Assembly (NCBI RefSeq): GCF_009177065.1
Contig: NZ_WEZF01000006.1
Span: 186,001-250,000 of the forward strand
DNA from: Tautonia marina
GTDB lineage: Bacteria > Planctomycetota > Planctomycetia > Isosphaerales > Isosphaeraceae
DNA length: 64,000 nt
Reading direction: 5' to 3'
How positions within the stretch are numbered: the stretch's first letter is position 1; each line of letters starts with the position of its first letter. The notes below the pieces were generated by a model. That model had not been told where the DNA came from and did not search any database. It worked only from the letters and a program-made list of their open reading frames with translations. Positions 1-9,404 of the stretch are shown here, piece by piece. Position numbers and translations under genes: made by a program.

Positions 1-46
1 CGCGAGACCGCGAACCATCACGCCGACCGGCAAAGCGTCGATTGTA

Positions 47-1453
47 TCACGAAGACATCCGCTGGTTCAAGCTCCGGAGCCGCTGCGCCACGTCGAGATA
101 ACCAAAGTTGTTGGCGGCGACCTCGTTGTAGTGAGTTTCGGCGTCGTCGAGGTTCCCCATTTGCTCGGCCACCCGGCCGAGGCGGTAATGAAGATCGTTC
201 AGGACCTCGTGGTCTTCCGGGTCCGCGGCCTTCAAGGCTTCGGCGTAGCTGCGTTCGGCGAGTTTGGGGACGCCGCTGGCCTCGAACGAGGCTCCTGCGC
301 CGATGAGGGCCTTGACCTTCAGGGCGGGAGAGGACCGAGCGGCCTGGAACTCGGCGATGGCCGCGTCGTGCTGCCCGGCCGCAGCGAGTCGGCGGCCGAG
401 CTCGAAGCGAAGTTGCAGATCGTCGGGGCGGGATTCGGCGCGACGACGGTACTCGGCGAGTTCGTAATCGGAGAGCTTGGCGTGAAATTTCTCAAGCTTG
501 CTCTGCGCTTCGGTGTCGTCGGGATGGTCACGCAGGCGAGCCTTGATGACTTCGATGGCTTTGCGGAGCCGGGCGATCTGAATTTCGGCGTAGGTGTCTC
601 GGAGCAAGGCGTCGTCGGGAAGGGCTTTCAGGCCGCGAGCCAGCACGTCCCTCGCTTCGTCCAGTCGTTGCTGGAGTCGGTACTGTGAGGCCAGTTCGAG
701 GTAAGGGCCGGGACGGGAGGGGGTCTCCTTGATGTCCCGCTCCATGCGTTCCTCGGGACTCATGGCTTGCTTGCCGCGCAGGGCCTCGGCGTCCTCGTCT
801 GCCTCGGGCAAAGTCGTGGAGGCGGGCGACTCCTGGCGTTTGACCTGGTTGTTCAGGCCGCTGCCGTGAATTGTCTGACTGGCCGACAGGGCGTTGATCT
901 GCCGGGCGGCTTCTTCGTCTCCCGGAGAGAGTTTCTTGATTCGCTCCCAGCAGAGAATGGCTCGGGGGAAGTCTTCGGCAAAGGCATAAACGTGGGCCAT
1001 GTGTTTCCAGAAGCTCACATCCTCGGCCGCCTGGTTCTGGACCGACTCCAGGGCCCAGCGAGCCAGGGCAGGAGCTCCGAGCTGCTCGGCTGCCTCGGCC
1101 AGATCTCGGCTGACGCCGACATCCCAGGGGTTGTGCGCGAACGCTTCTTCGCAATGCTCGATCGCTTCGAGCCAGTGGCTGCGTCCCTTGGAAGCCTTGA
1201 TCCGGAGCCGGATCGGCTGCATCTTGGCCCCCGCAAACATCCCGACCTTCGAGGGATCGTTGTTGAACTTCTTCCGCATGGCGTTCCGAAGGCCCTGACG
1301 GAATTTGAGGTCCAGCGGGGCAATCTTCAGCGCATTTTTGTACATGTCCATCGCGTACGGGAGGTTGCCACGCGCGGTGGCTTCATTCCCGTAGTTGAAG
1401 AACGCCTCGGCTCGTTGGAGGTCCTTCGGATCGGGTTGCGGTGCGGAGTCCAT
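47..1453 (-). CDS. Tetratricopeptide repeat protein
   Basis: A 468-residue protein built of helical TPR units. The first clear unit lies around residues 13-48 (pattern AEAFFNYGNEATARG followed by YAMDMYKNALKIAP). Further units occur near residues 85-200 and 250-460, with a polar, Gln/Glu-rich linker at about 205-245. There is no signal peptide or membrane segment, so a cytoplasmic scaffold for protein-protein contacts is inferred. No enzymatic domain is visible. The ATG at 1453 is preceded on the reverse strand by a purine-rich AGGGGG at about 9 nt. It is transcribed away from the divergent SMP-30 gene, with 265 bp between them. The partner or process cannot be told from sequence. Confidence 0.85.
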   Translation of the reverse strand: MDSAPQPDPKDLQRAEAFFNYGNEATARGNLPYAMDMYKNALKIAPLDLKFRQGLRNAMRKKFNNDPSKVGMFAGAKMQPIRLRIKASKGRSHWLEAIEHCEEAFAHNPWDVGVSRDLAEAAEQLGAPALARWALESVQNQAAEDVSFWKHMAHVYAFAEDFPRAILCWERIKKLSPGDEEAARQINALSASQTIHGSGLNNQVKRQESPASTTLPEADEDAEALRGKQAMSPEERMERDIKETPSRPGPYLELASQYRLQQRLDEARDVLARGLKALPDDALLRDTYAEIQIARLRKAIEVIKARLRDHPDDTEAQSKLEKFHAKLSDYELAEYRRRAESRPDDLQLRFELGRRLAAAGQHDAAIAEFQAARSSPALKVKALIGAGASFEASGVPKLAERSYAEALKAADPEDHEVLNDLHYRLGRVAEQMGNLDDAETHYNEVAANNFGYLDVAQRLRSLNQRMSS

Positions 1454-1718
1454 GAAACGCGACCCCCTGACAGAATGGGGCAGTCACTGCAGACACCGGA
1501 CGCCACTCCGCGCCCGGATCGGTCTCGCCGATCATAACACGCTATCACAACGCCTTCGATGGTCAACCTTCGGCCTTCGGCATCAGAGGTGCGTCCGAGA
1601 GTGACGAGCCCTTGTCAGGGACTCGACGCCTGGCAACCATGCCGAGCACCGGCTTCACTCGATCCCGAGGGTACGCCCGGATTCGCTTCCCGACGATTGA
1701 CGATGGAGATCCTCGACC

Positions 1719-2615
1719 ATGACCACCGCCTCGATCCTGCGAGACGAGGGGTTGATCGACCTGATCGCCGGTCCCCTTGAGACGCTCGCCCAGGGCTTTG
1801 AGTTTACCGAAGGGCCCCTCTGGCTTCCCGATGATTCCTTGATCTGGCAGGACATCAAGGCGGAACGAACCTATCGGCTTCCTCCAGGAGGCGGACCCGC
1901 CGCAGTGCTTCGCGAGCGAACCGGAGCCGCCAACGGTCAGACCTTCGGACCTGACGGCCGCATTGTCTTCTGCGAGCAGAACGGCCGGCGCGTCTCTCGG
2001 ATGAATTCCGACGGGTCGGGCGTCGAGACGGTCGCCGAGCGGTTCGAGGGGAAACGCCTCAACAGCCCGAACGATGTGGTCTGCCGAAGTGATGGCCTGA
2101 TGGTCTTCACCGACCCTCCTTATGGCGTCCCGAGCCCCGAGCAGAAGGAGTTGCCCTATCAGGCTGTCTTCTCCCTGACGACCGACGGAGTCTTGCGCCC
2201 GATTATCCATGAAGGGTTCGAGAAGCCGAACGGCCTGGCCTTCTCGCCGGATGAGCGGACGCTTTACGTCTGCGATACCGCCAAGTACCACATCCGGGCG
2301 TTCCAGATCGACGCGTCCGGCCGGGTCGATCCGGCAAGCGACCGGGTCTTCGCCACGATGGACCCCGAGCAACCGGGAGGCCCGGACGGCCTGAAGGTTG
2401 ACCGGGAAGGTCGCCTTTATGTGGCCGTCGCTCAAGGGATCTGGGTCTATCGGCCCGACGGTACCTTGCTGGGAATCATCGCCACGCCGAAGCGGCCGTC
2501 GAATCTGAACTGGTGGGGGCGCGACGGTCGCTCATTGGCCATCACGGCGGTCGATTCCGTGTACCGCGTTCGGTTGAAGGTGGAGGGCGTGACACCTCCG
2601 TTTCTGCCGGCCTGA
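1719..2615 (+). CDS. SMP-30/gluconolactonase/LRE family protein
   Basis: A 298-residue six-bladed beta-propeller of the SMP-30/gluconolactonase family, whose known members are metal-dependent lactonases acting on sugar lactones. Family landmarks are in order: FTEGPLW (metal-ligand Glu) near residue 30, NGQTFGPDGR near 70, SPNDVV with FTDPPYG around 110-130, EKPNGLAFSPDE near 170, and GGPDGLKVD (catalytic Asp region) near 215. There is no signal peptide, so it is probably cytosolic. The ATG has GGAGAT about 9 nt upstream. The actual substrate is not evident, because planctomycete genomes usually carry many paralogues. It is monocistronic by context. Confidence 0.88.
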   Translation: MTTASILRDEGLIDLIAGPLETLAQGFEFTEGPLWLPDDSLIWQDIKAERTYRLPPGGGPAAVLRERTGAANGQTFGPDGRIVFCEQNGRRVSRMNSDGSGVETVAERFEGKRLNSPNDVVCRSDGLMVFTDPPYGVPSPEQKELPYQAVFSLTTDGVLRPIIHEGFEKPNGLAFSPDERTLYVCDTAKYHIRAFQIDASGRVDPASDRVFATMDPEQPGGPDGLKVDREGRLYVAVAQGIWVYRPDGTLLGIIATPKRPSNLNWWGRDGRSLAITAVDSVYRVRLKVEGVTPPFLPA

Positions 2616-2619
2616 TCGT

Positions 2620-2658
2620 GGGGAATTCCCCGAAGAACCAGGGCGATTCGCCCCTGGT
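2620..2658 (+). terminator. Palindrome plus stem-loop after the SMP-30 gene
   Basis: Four bases after the stop codon there is a perfect 12-bp palindrome GGGGAATTCCCC (2620-2631). It is followed by a stem-loop ACCAGGGCG/CGCCCCTGGT (2637-2658, one bulged base). There is no uridine tract, so an intrinsic terminator is only a possibility. It could instead be a transcript-end stabiliser. Confidence 0.35.
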
Positions 2659-2862
2659 GGAGCGACCCGGGGCAAGACTCCAGAAAAAAACCGGCTGGTT
2701 TGACGGCCGGCTTCGGATAAAATGATCATTGACTCGGGAACGGTTCGCCGCGCAACCGCCAGGCGACCTCCCGGTCGATCGGATCGACCCGGCGATCCGA
2801 CTCCCCCACGACCCCCGGTTTTGCACCGCCGGCGCCGGGATCGGCTGACCCTGGAGGGCCTT

Positions 2863-3081
2863 GTGGCCAAAGAGGAACCGTTACGGACCGAAGGGCGCAT
2901 CGTCGAGGCGCTGCCCAACACACAGTTCATGGTCGAGCTGGAAAATGGCCACCGTGTGCTGGCTCATATCGCCGGAAAGATGCGCAAGAATTTTATCCGC
3001 ATCGTCCCCGGTGACCGGGTGACCGTCGAGATCACCCCGTACGATATCACCAAGGGCCGCATTGTCTATCGAGAGCGCTGA
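2863..3081 (+). CDS. infA: Translation initiation factor IF-1
   Basis: Encodes a 72-residue S1-like OB-fold protein that binds the 30S A site during initiation. The reading frame is open upstream to 2722. The GTG at 2863 is preferred because GGAGGG lies 4 nt upstream and because the resulting length matches the family's usual 71-73 residues. The product reads [19 protein letters not shown] at the start and ends with the conserved RGRIVYR-like segment (KGRIVYRER). The conserved [19 protein letters not shown] core is intact. It stands alone here rather than in a ribosomal-protein operon. Confidence 0.95.
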   Translation: MAKEEPLRTEGRIVEALPNTQFMVELENGHRVLAHIAGKMRKNFIRIVPGDRVTVEITPYDITKGRIVYRER

Positions 3082-3339
3082 TTCCGACCCCGCCTCGCAA
3101 CGCAGTGCAACGGACCCGCTCCGAACTTGCCGGATCGATTCCCACCGTTTGCCCCCGCTCCAACCCGCGAACCCGACGCAACGGGCGGTCTCCCCCGACG
3201 CCCGCCGGGGACGCATTGCCGCTCGATCTCATCCTCGACCCCGCGCTCAGGATCGCCGAGCAACCCAGCGACAGCTCACGTTGAGGCTTCGATTCGATGG
3301 GGATGACGTCTCGACGTGTGAGTGCGTCTGCATGCGCCG

Positions 3340-3831
3340 TCATGCGTCGCCCCAGGCTCCTAGGAGGCGACGCACACAGACGAGCTGACCGAGGTGGTAG
3401 GCGTTATGGTCGGCCAGCAGCATGGCCTCTCGGGCAATGGACTGGCCGGTTCCCCAGGGAAGGGGCTTGAGCAGGTCGGTTTGAGGGTCGGCGATCAGGT
3501 CGCGCATCGCCTGAGCGTCGGATCGGAAGGAAGCGATCGCGCGGTCCCAGGCGAGGTCGTTCGGGACCGTCTCCTGGTCGGGCCAGTAGTCGTCGGGCCA
3601 CTGAAGCGGGGCGAAGTCGGCCGATCGGCAGAAGTCGAGAATGTCTCGCTGGCAAATCCGGAGATGTTCCAGGAGTTCCCAGGGAGAGTGGGGAAGGCCC
3701 TCGGGGCGAACCCCCCATAAAGCCGGATCGAGTCCGCTGACCGCCGATTCGAAATCGAGGTGCGCCGCCCCGGCATCGAGCAATTCGAGCAGGTGGGCGC
3801 GGAGCAGGGCATCTCGGTCGGTCGTCTCCAA
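3340..3831 (-). CDS. DinB-like (YfiT-type) four-helix bundle protein
   Basis: A DinB/YfiT-superfamily protein. The family's metal-site histidines are suggested by LLEHLRI in the first half and DHNAYHLGQL near the C-terminus. Members include thiol-dependent transferases and many uncharacterised proteins, so a function is not assigned. An ATG at 3909 would give 189 residues but would overlap the upstream gene's end by 47 bp. I prefer the TTG at 3831 (163 residues), which has AAGGAG 9 nt upstream and removes the overlap. It sits directly downstream of the FMN reductase gene and is probably cotranscribed with it. Confidence 0.75.
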   Translation of the reverse strand: METTDRDALLRAHLLELLDAGAAHLDFESAVSGLDPALWGVRPEGLPHSPWELLEHLRICQRDILDFCRSADFAPLQWPDDYWPDQETVPNDLAWDRAIASFRSDAQAMRDLIADPQTDLLKPLPWGTGQSIAREAMLLADHNAYHLGQLVCVRRLLGAWGDA

Positions 3832-3862
3832 GAGGAAGGCTCCTTGAGGGGGAGGGGTTGGT

Positions 3863-4441
3863 TCAGTAAGGGACTCCCGATCCCCGAGCGGCCTTGAGGG
3901 CTTGCGCATACCATTCCAGCTCGTCCAGGAATTTCGAGGCCCTGCGCGGCCAGGCGTCGTTCAGGGGAGAACCGTCCTCCGTAAACACATCCTGGACCTT
4001 CGGAATGGGGAGGAGCGAGGGAATGCTTGGCGTGCCCAGTTCGCAGAGCATCGCCCGGAGCTGCATGGCCGCCCGGACCCCGCCGAAGGCTCCTGCGGAG
4101 TAGCAGACGATCGCCGACGGACGCCAGAACCACTCTTCCAGAAAGTGGCTCAGCAGGTTCGAGAGCGCCGGCGGAATCGAGTGGTTGTATTCTCCAGAGA
4201 CGACGATGAACGCGTCGGCCGCCTTGATCTGCGAGGCGAGGCGTTCGAGCGGTTCGGGAGCCTGGCCAGCCGGATATTCCTTGTACATCCGATCGAGCAG
4301 GGGGAGATCGACCTCTTTCGGATCGATCAAGGTGGCCCGATGGCCCCGAACCTGGCACATCGCTTCGAGGAATCGAGCGGCCTTGATCCCCTGGCGATCG
4401 GAACGGACAGAGCCGTACAGGACGAGCAGGTCGAGGCTCAT
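3863..4441 (-). CDS. NADPH-dependent FMN reductase family flavoprotein
   Basis: A 192-residue flavodoxin-fold protein of the NADPH-dependent FMN reductase family (chromate/azo-reductase-like). The phosphate-binding loop is GSVRSDRQG at residues 10-18, and the isoalloxazine-binding SGEYNHSIPPALSN lies at about 80-95. The family transfers electrons from NAD(P)H to FMN and then to quinones or other acceptors. It is cytosolic. It lies 22 bp downstream of pgi and just upstream of the DinB-like gene, so the three may form one reverse-strand transcription unit. The physiological substrate is unknown. Confidence 0.88.
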   Translation of the reverse strand: MSLDLLVLYGSVRSDRQGIKAARFLEAMCQVRGHRATLIDPKEVDLPLLDRMYKEYPAGQAPEPLERLASQIKAADAFIVVSGEYNHSIPPALSNLLSHFLEEWFWRPSAIVCYSAGAFGGVRAAMQLRAMLCELGTPSIPSLLPIPKVQDVFTEDGSPLNDAWPRRASKFLDELEWYAQALKAARGSGVPY

Positions 4442-4463
4442 CAGGGAGGGTCCTTTCCTCGGA

Positions 4464-6116
4464 TCAAACGCCGAGAAATTTTCGAAGGAGTGCTGTCGTC
4501 GAGGGATTGAATCCCTCGATCGGGGCGGATTCCTTGCGGGTGGCTGAGAGTTGTGCGCGGACCTGTTTCGCCAGGACCTTCCCTAGCTCAACCCCCCACT
4601 GATCGAACGAGTTGATTCCCCAGAGGAAGCCCTGGACCGCGGTTCGGTGCTCGTAAAGCGCGAGCAGCTTGCCGCAGGCTTCGGGATTGAGCCAGCCGTC
4701 GAGAAGCAAGACGTTCGACGGTCGATTGCCGGGAAAGACCTTGTGCGGGACGAGCGCGGCGGGAACCCCTTCGGCCTCGACCTCCTCGCTCGTCTTGCCG
4801 ACGGCCAGCGCATCGGGCTGGGCGAAGAAGTTTGCCATCAACTCATCATGATTCGAAACAGGTTCGCCCTCGACGCTGACTGGCGTTTGGCTTTTGGTGA
4901 AGCCGATGAAGTCGGCCGGCACCACGCGGCCTTGATGCAAGAGCTGATAGAAGCTGTGCTGACCGTTTGTGCCCGGTTCACCGAAGTCGATCTCGCCCGT
5001 CGGGTAAGGTAAGGTTTGGCCGTCGAGCCCAACGCGCTTGCCGTTCGATTCCATGTCCACTTGCTGAATATGAGGAGCCAGCTTCAAGAGTGCCTGGCAG
5101 TAGGGAAGCAAGGCCCGGTCCGGGCGTTGCAGAAACGTCGAGTTCCAGATGCCGAACAGCCCGAGCAGGACCGGCAGGTTGCTCTCGAAGGGGGTTTCGA
5201 GGAAATGACGGTCGATCGCATGAGCGCCCTTTAAAAAGGGCTCGACATGATCCATGCCGTACTGGAGGGCCAGCGGCACGACACCGACGGCGCTGCAGAC
5301 GCTGTAGCGGCCGCCGACCCAGTCCCAAAAGCCGAAGGCGTTCTCCGGGTCGATGCCAAACTCCTTCACGCCATCGAGATTGGTGCTGACGGCGACCATA
5401 TGCTTCGCCACGCTCTCGGAGCCGAGCGAGCCGACCAGCCACTGGCGAACCGTCTTGGCGTTCAGCATCGTCTCGGCCGTTGTGAAGGTCTTAGAGACGA
5501 TCACCACGAGGGTCGTTTCGGGGTTCAGGCCTTCCAGGTTGCGGGCCACGTCGATCGGATCGACATTGGCCAGGAATCGGAGGCGTCGGCCCTGGGCGGC
5601 CCGGGCGCAATCGGGATCGGTGCGAAGGGCTTCGTGGACGAATTCGGGGCCGAGGTAACTGCCACCGATGCCGATCGAGACGACGTCGGTCAGGGGTTTA
5701 CCCGTCGCCCCTTTCCACTCGCCCGATCGGACGCGATCGCTGAACCCCCGGATCTTCTCCAGGACGGAGTGGACCTGATCGACGACGTTTGCGCCGTCCA
5801 CGGTGATCGAGGTTCCCTTCGGCGCTCGCAGGGCAACGTGAAGGACCGCGCGGTCCTCGGTCGTGTTGATCCGATCCCCCCGAAACATGGCCTGGATCGA
5901 GTCTTGGAGCTTCGCCTCCTCGGCCAGATCGAGCAGGAGTTTGAGCGTCTCGGGCGTGGCGTTCTGGCGGGAGAAATCGAGGGTGATTCCCTCAGCCTCG
6001 GCGACCATTGCCCGGCAGCGCACGGGATCGTTGAGGAGGTCGCGGAGGTGGTGCGAGGCGATCGTTTCGGCGTGGGTGGAGAGGGTTTTCCAGGCGGTCG
6101 AGGTGGCGATGGACAT
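4464..6116 (-). CDS. pgi: Glucose-6-phosphate isomerase
   Basis: A full-length 550-residue phosphoglucose isomerase that interconverts glucose-6-phosphate and fructose-6-phosphate in glycolysis and gluconeogenesis. Signatures seen: [12 protein letters not shown] (about residue 152), [10 protein letters not shown] (about 210), [14 protein letters not shown] (first PGI signature, about 267), and [17 protein letters not shown] (second signature, about 382, with the active-site Glu and His). The C-terminal [12 protein letters not shown] segment, carrying the catalytic Lys, is intact. It is the eukaryotic/E. coli long type. The other glycolytic genes of the window (gapA, pgk) lie 25 kb away. Confidence 0.97.
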   Translation of the reverse strand: MSIATSTAWKTLSTHAETIASHHLRDLLNDPVRCRAMVAEAEGITLDFSRQNATPETLKLLLDLAEEAKLQDSIQAMFRGDRINTTEDRAVLHVALRAPKGTSITVDGANVVDQVHSVLEKIRGFSDRVRSGEWKGATGKPLTDVVSIGIGGSYLGPEFVHEALRTDPDCARAAQGRRLRFLANVDPIDVARNLEGLNPETTLVVIVSKTFTTAETMLNAKTVRQWLVGSLGSESVAKHMVAVSTNLDGVKEFGIDPENAFGFWDWVGGRYSVCSAVGVVPLALQYGMDHVEPFLKGAHAIDRHFLETPFESNLPVLLGLFGIWNSTFLQRPDRALLPYCQALLKLAPHIQQVDMESNGKRVGLDGQTLPYPTGEIDFGEPGTNGQHSFYQLLHQGRVVPADFIGFTKSQTPVSVEGEPVSNHDELMANFFAQPDALAVGKTSEEVEAEGVPAALVPHKVFPGNRPSNVLLLDGWLNPEACGKLLALYEHRTAVQGFLWGINSFDQWGVELGKVLAKQVRAQLSATRKESAPIEGFNPSTTALLRKFLGV

Positions 6117-6251
6117 GGTTGCATGGCTCCCGAGAGCCGATCGCTTGGCGAGGCGATGGCGTTGCGGTGTCGTTTGTGTCGGGTTGCCTGCAAGGCTACG
6201 TGATCGACCACCTGATTGCGATGGTCCAGCGGTTGTGGACGTGATCGCGGA

Positions 6252-7055
6252 TCAGGAGGGGCGAGGCGGAGCAACGATCGCGTTCGCCCAGACCATGTCC
6301 GGTTCCGAGAGGGGAGGGAAGGGGGGCTTCTCGTAGTCGAGCCTGCGGAAGAACCGGGCGCGGTCGATCAGGTCGTGCAGGGTGGCGTTGAGGGGGAGGA
6401 TTGGCTCGGCGTCGCCGGGGAGCAGGGGGATGGGAATGTCCGGCAGTGGAGTCCGAAGATTCCAGGCAAAGACCTGAGCCCGGGGGCGTCCGACGCTCCG
6501 ACTGACGAGGACGCGGTAATGGCTGCGGATCGGGGGTGTCGTGGGGGTCACCTCGCCGTCCCGGAGCAGGTCGATCTCGACGAGGTTCGTTTGCGTTTCC
6601 AGCACCTCCTCCCGCTTGGCGAGGTATGCTTCCCGCCCCCGGCCGCTTGATTTGTTGCTCGGGGAGAGGATTTCAAGGATCGTGACCAGCAGATGCGATC
6701 TCGTGTCCCGGATTTCCAGGTAGGTTTCCTCGATCGCCTCCTCCCGAACGGGCAGATCGACCTCGACGACCTCCACTTCCGCCTCAACCTGCTGCGCGAC
6801 CGCGACCCCTCCCCCTCTGGGCGGAGGCATGGGAGCGTCGATCTGCCCCCTTGTGATGGCCAGGTCGGGCCGTGCCCCCCTTGGGTCGTCTGGCGAAGGA
6901 TACAGGACCATCCGGCTCTCGACCCCGACGAAATATCGGGGGTCGACCATCGGCACGAGCACATCGGCGATCGCGGCGATCAGGCGATTATGCACGTCCG
7001 GCCAGATGGTCGGGTGTTCGAGCCAGGGGTCCATGCCGGGAAAGGGTGGTCTCAT
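6252..7055 (-). CDS. DUF4058 family protein
   Basis: A 267-residue cytosolic protein of the DUF4058 family, which is common in planctomycetes and cyanobacteria and has no established function. The family hallmark opening is present: PPFPGMDPWLEHP followed by WPDVHNRLI. The mid-region contains a conserved acidic/aromatic block (YLEIRD, LVTILEILSPSNK), which in related families resembles a Uma2/PD-(D/E)XK-like core. That resemblance is an inference, not a demonstrated homology. It lies 135 bp from the divergent side of pgi. No operon partner is obvious. Confidence 0.8.
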   Translation of the reverse strand: MRPPFPGMDPWLEHPTIWPDVHNRLIAAIADVLVPMVDPRYFVGVESRMVLYPSPDDPRGARPDLAITRGQIDAPMPPPRGGGVAVAQQVEAEVEVVEVDLPVREEAIEETYLEIRDTRSHLLVTILEILSPSNKSSGRGREAYLAKREEVLETQTNLVEIDLLRDGEVTPTTPPIRSHYRVLVSRSVGRPRAQVFAWNLRTPLPDIPIPLLPGDAEPILPLNATLHDLIDRARFFRRLDYEKPPFPPLSEPDMVWANAIVAPPRPS

Positions 7056-7103
7056 GGAGTTGAGTCTACCAGGGAGGATAAGCCGATCGCCACGCAGGAT
7101 AGG

Positions 7104-8222
7104 TCAGGTCGAGGGGGATGAGTCGCCTTCGGACATCATGCGATGATGTTCGGCGAGTCGTTGCTCACGATCGCGTTTCCTCCGCCGCTCAAGGGGAATC
7201 AGAATCAGGATTGTCAGGAGTAAAAGGGTTGATGCCCCGATCAGTTTCGCCGTTTCCGGGTCCGCGAATTGAGGGGCGAAGCGATGCAACGCAAGCAAGG
7301 CCCCGAGGCTCGAAGCGACGACCAGGATGGGGATGAGCAGGATCAAACCCACTCCGACAAGCACCATCTTCGCCAGCATCGCAAGGCAGTCGATCGCCTC
7401 GCGGCGGTGCTCCTCGGGCATAGTCCGTAGCCATTGAAGGCTTCCCGAGGGTGGGAACGACGTCGGGGCAGGCCAAAGGGCCACGAGGGCGACCGGCACG
7501 AAGGCCAGGATCATCCACGACGACGACGGGGGGAGGACATCAACGGCGATCACCTGGAATGAGGCCCCGGTTGCCGCGACATACGGGAAGAGGTGATCCC
7601 ATCGGGCTTGATTGTCAGTCGCATCAGGAGCGGGGATCGGGTCGGGTTCGGCATTTGGTTGAGGGAGCGGGAGTCCCTGGTCGTCCAACCCAGCGAGCAG
7701 GGCAAAGCGGTCCCACGCGCGCTGGATCGACGGGTCGAGATTGCGTCGAAAGGCCGCGACGATGCGATCAGCACACGAGTAGGAATATGGGCTCAGGTCG
7801 ATCGAGAGCGTTGCCCGATCGGACCGAAGGAGCACGCTTGGATATTTCTGGGCACGCCAGACGGCCTCCCGAAGATCGTTCCAGGGGAGATACCGGGTGC
7901 GGAAGATACCCCGAACGGTGAGCCCGTCGGGATCGAACACCAGGGCATGCCTCCGGAAGTGGGCGAGCAGGCCCACGCCCATCAGGCTGAACCCCACGAG
8001 GAAGGCGATCAGGAAGGTGATCACCCAGAAGCCATCGGCCCGCGCGGCCTGGACCGCGAACCCCTCGTTGGGATCGGTCAGAAGCCCAAGGGTCAGAACG
8101 AGCATCATGAGGATCATGGCCGACCCGAGGTTCCGAGACACACGGTTCGCGTGGAAGGTCTGGGAGGGCGTCTCGGGTGGCATGGGGCGGCTCTCGATCG
8201 GCTCCGGGTATCCCATCCTCAA
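7104..8222 (-). CDS. Integral membrane protein with PH-like domain, unknown function
   Basis: A protein of up to 372 residues. Two hydrophobic segments lie at about 31-49 and 68-90, then a soluble segment (ALVFDPDGLTVRGIFRTRY, WNDLREAVW) resembling the small bacterial PH domains found next to membrane helices. A hydrophobic pair follows in the middle (ILAFVPVALVALWP region). Two further hydrophobic helices near the C-terminus end in a basic cytoplasmic tail (RRRKRDREQR). The start is uncertain: the ATG at 8222 has a ribosome site that is too close, and the internal ATG at 8183 is also possible. I do not recognise a named family. Confidence 0.65.
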   Translation of the reverse strand: MRMGYPEPIESRPMPPETPSQTFHANRVSRNLGSAMILMMLVLTLGLLTDPNEGFAVQAARADGFWVITFLIAFLVGFSLMGVGLLAHFRRHALVFDPDGLTVRGIFRTRYLPWNDLREAVWRAQKYPSVLLRSDRATLSIDLSPYSYSCADRIVAAFRRNLDPSIQRAWDRFALLAGLDDQGLPLPQPNAEPDPIPAPDATDNQARWDHLFPYVAATGASFQVIAVDVLPPSSSWMILAFVPVALVALWPAPTSFPPSGSLQWLRTMPEEHRREAIDCLAMLAKMVLVGVGLILLIPILVVASSLGALLALHRFAPQFADPETAKLIGASTLLLLTILILIPLERRRKRDREQRLAEHHRMMSEGDSSPST

Positions 8223-8342
8223 TGATCACGGGATAGGTTGACGGGGACAAGGTCCGGTCGGGCTCCGCGAACGGGCGAGGGTCCCGAGTGGGAACGCTCG
8301 CGGATGCCACGACCGGGCCGGGCACAGCCGATCGGTCACCGG

Positions 8343-9137
8343 TCAGGAGAACCGTCTGAGTGGCAGCGATCCAGGAAAGGCCGGGGGAGCGGGGCGAGGA
8401 AACGCGTTCTGGCGAGCCTCGGCGGCGCGTTGGAGTTGCTTCTGCTGCTGGTGTTGAAACTGCTGACGGGCCTGGGCGAGATTCGCCGAGAGGTCACGGT
8501 TCGGCCGGTGGGCCTGGATCGGGGCCGGTCGATGCGCCTGAAGGGGAGTTGGGCGGTTGAACGCAATGGGAGAAGGACGTCGGGCTGGGGGCGTCGGACG
8601 GGCCTGCGAGGCGGCGACACCAATTTGGATGGTCCGCGGCGGCGATTCGACCCGGTCGATCACGGCACGGACCTCGATGGGGCCGGTCACGGGCCTTCCG
8701 TCTCGCCCTCGACCGTTCCAGGTGGTCGTAACCTGGCGAGACTCGCCCGGTTGCATGGTGACGAGGACGTGAGAGGCGACGACCGGGCCGCGTTGATCGC
8801 TCAGGCGCCAGAGTTCCCGTCCGCGCTGGGAGACGATCACGTCGAAGTTGCCCATCGGACCGGTATTGACTGGAGTGGTGCCGGCGACGGACTGGGTCAG
8901 GGTGAAGGTAATTGGTTCGCCCGGAGCGTAGCTGGGCCGATCGGTCGCAAGGGAAACTCGGGTCGTGAGCGGGCTGGGAGATTGAGGGGCGGGCCGGGCA
9001 TTGTGGAACGACTGGTGGACGATCTCGGCCGCCTTGCCCTGCGCCAAGGGGTTCGCCACGCTGAGCAACTGGCGCGATTCCAACGATTCTACAGCCGGGG
9101 CCTTTGTCCGTCGTCTTCGGGAGAGGGGGCGATTCAT
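8343..9137 (-). CDS. Exported protein with LEPR-XLL-like N-terminus and BsuPI-type domain
   Basis: The frame is open to 9320, but the ATG at 9137 is chosen. It gives a basic N-terminus (MNRPLSRRRRTK) directly followed by VESLESRQLLS, resembling the LEPR-XLL motif that marks many exported planctomycete proteins. GAGGAG lies about 11 nt upstream. The 264-residue product has a beta-sandwich resembling the intracellular proteinase inhibitor BsuPI domain (about residues 60-165: PGEPITFTLTQ, VIVSQRGRELWRL, QPGESRQVTTTW). A Pro/Gln/His-rich tail with HRPAPIQAHRP repeats follows. Cell-surface location is inferred and the function is unknown. Confidence 0.65.
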   Translation of the reverse strand: MNRPLSRRRRTKAPAVESLESRQLLSVANPLAQGKAAEIVHQSFHNARPAPQSPSPLTTRVSLATDRPSYAPGEPITFTLTQSVAGTTPVNTGPMGNFDVIVSQRGRELWRLSDQRGPVVASHVLVTMQPGESRQVTTTWNGRGRDGRPVTGPIEVRAVIDRVESPPRTIQIGVAASQARPTPPARRPSPIAFNRPTPLQAHRPAPIQAHRPNRDLSANLAQARQQFQHQQQKQLQRAAEARQNAFPRPAPPAFPGSLPLRRFS

Positions 9138-9404
9138 GACCGGCGTGACTCCTCGATGGGGGGATGGCGGAGTCGAGCCGTCGGCCCGAGCCCAACCGAG
9201 CGAAACAGAGGAGATCGAACGGCCGATTGTCTGGATTGGATCGGTCGTTCCTGTTGTTTGGAATCGACCGGAGGCAGAGGCGACTTGAACGGTCCTTTCT
9301 GAAATGGCAACGGGGGCCACGACACCATTTGCATCGCGGCCCCCGAGCAGGAATCAGCAACGGAGCATGGCCACCCGATCCTCAAGCGATCGGGTGGGTT
9401 CCGA

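Noticed and set aside
1563-2435. A 290-codon reverse-strand frame
   Set aside because: It is antisense to the SMP-30 gene and carries no recognised motif.
5247-6203. A 318-codon plus-strand frame
   Set aside because: It is antisense to pgi, which has intact catalytic signatures.
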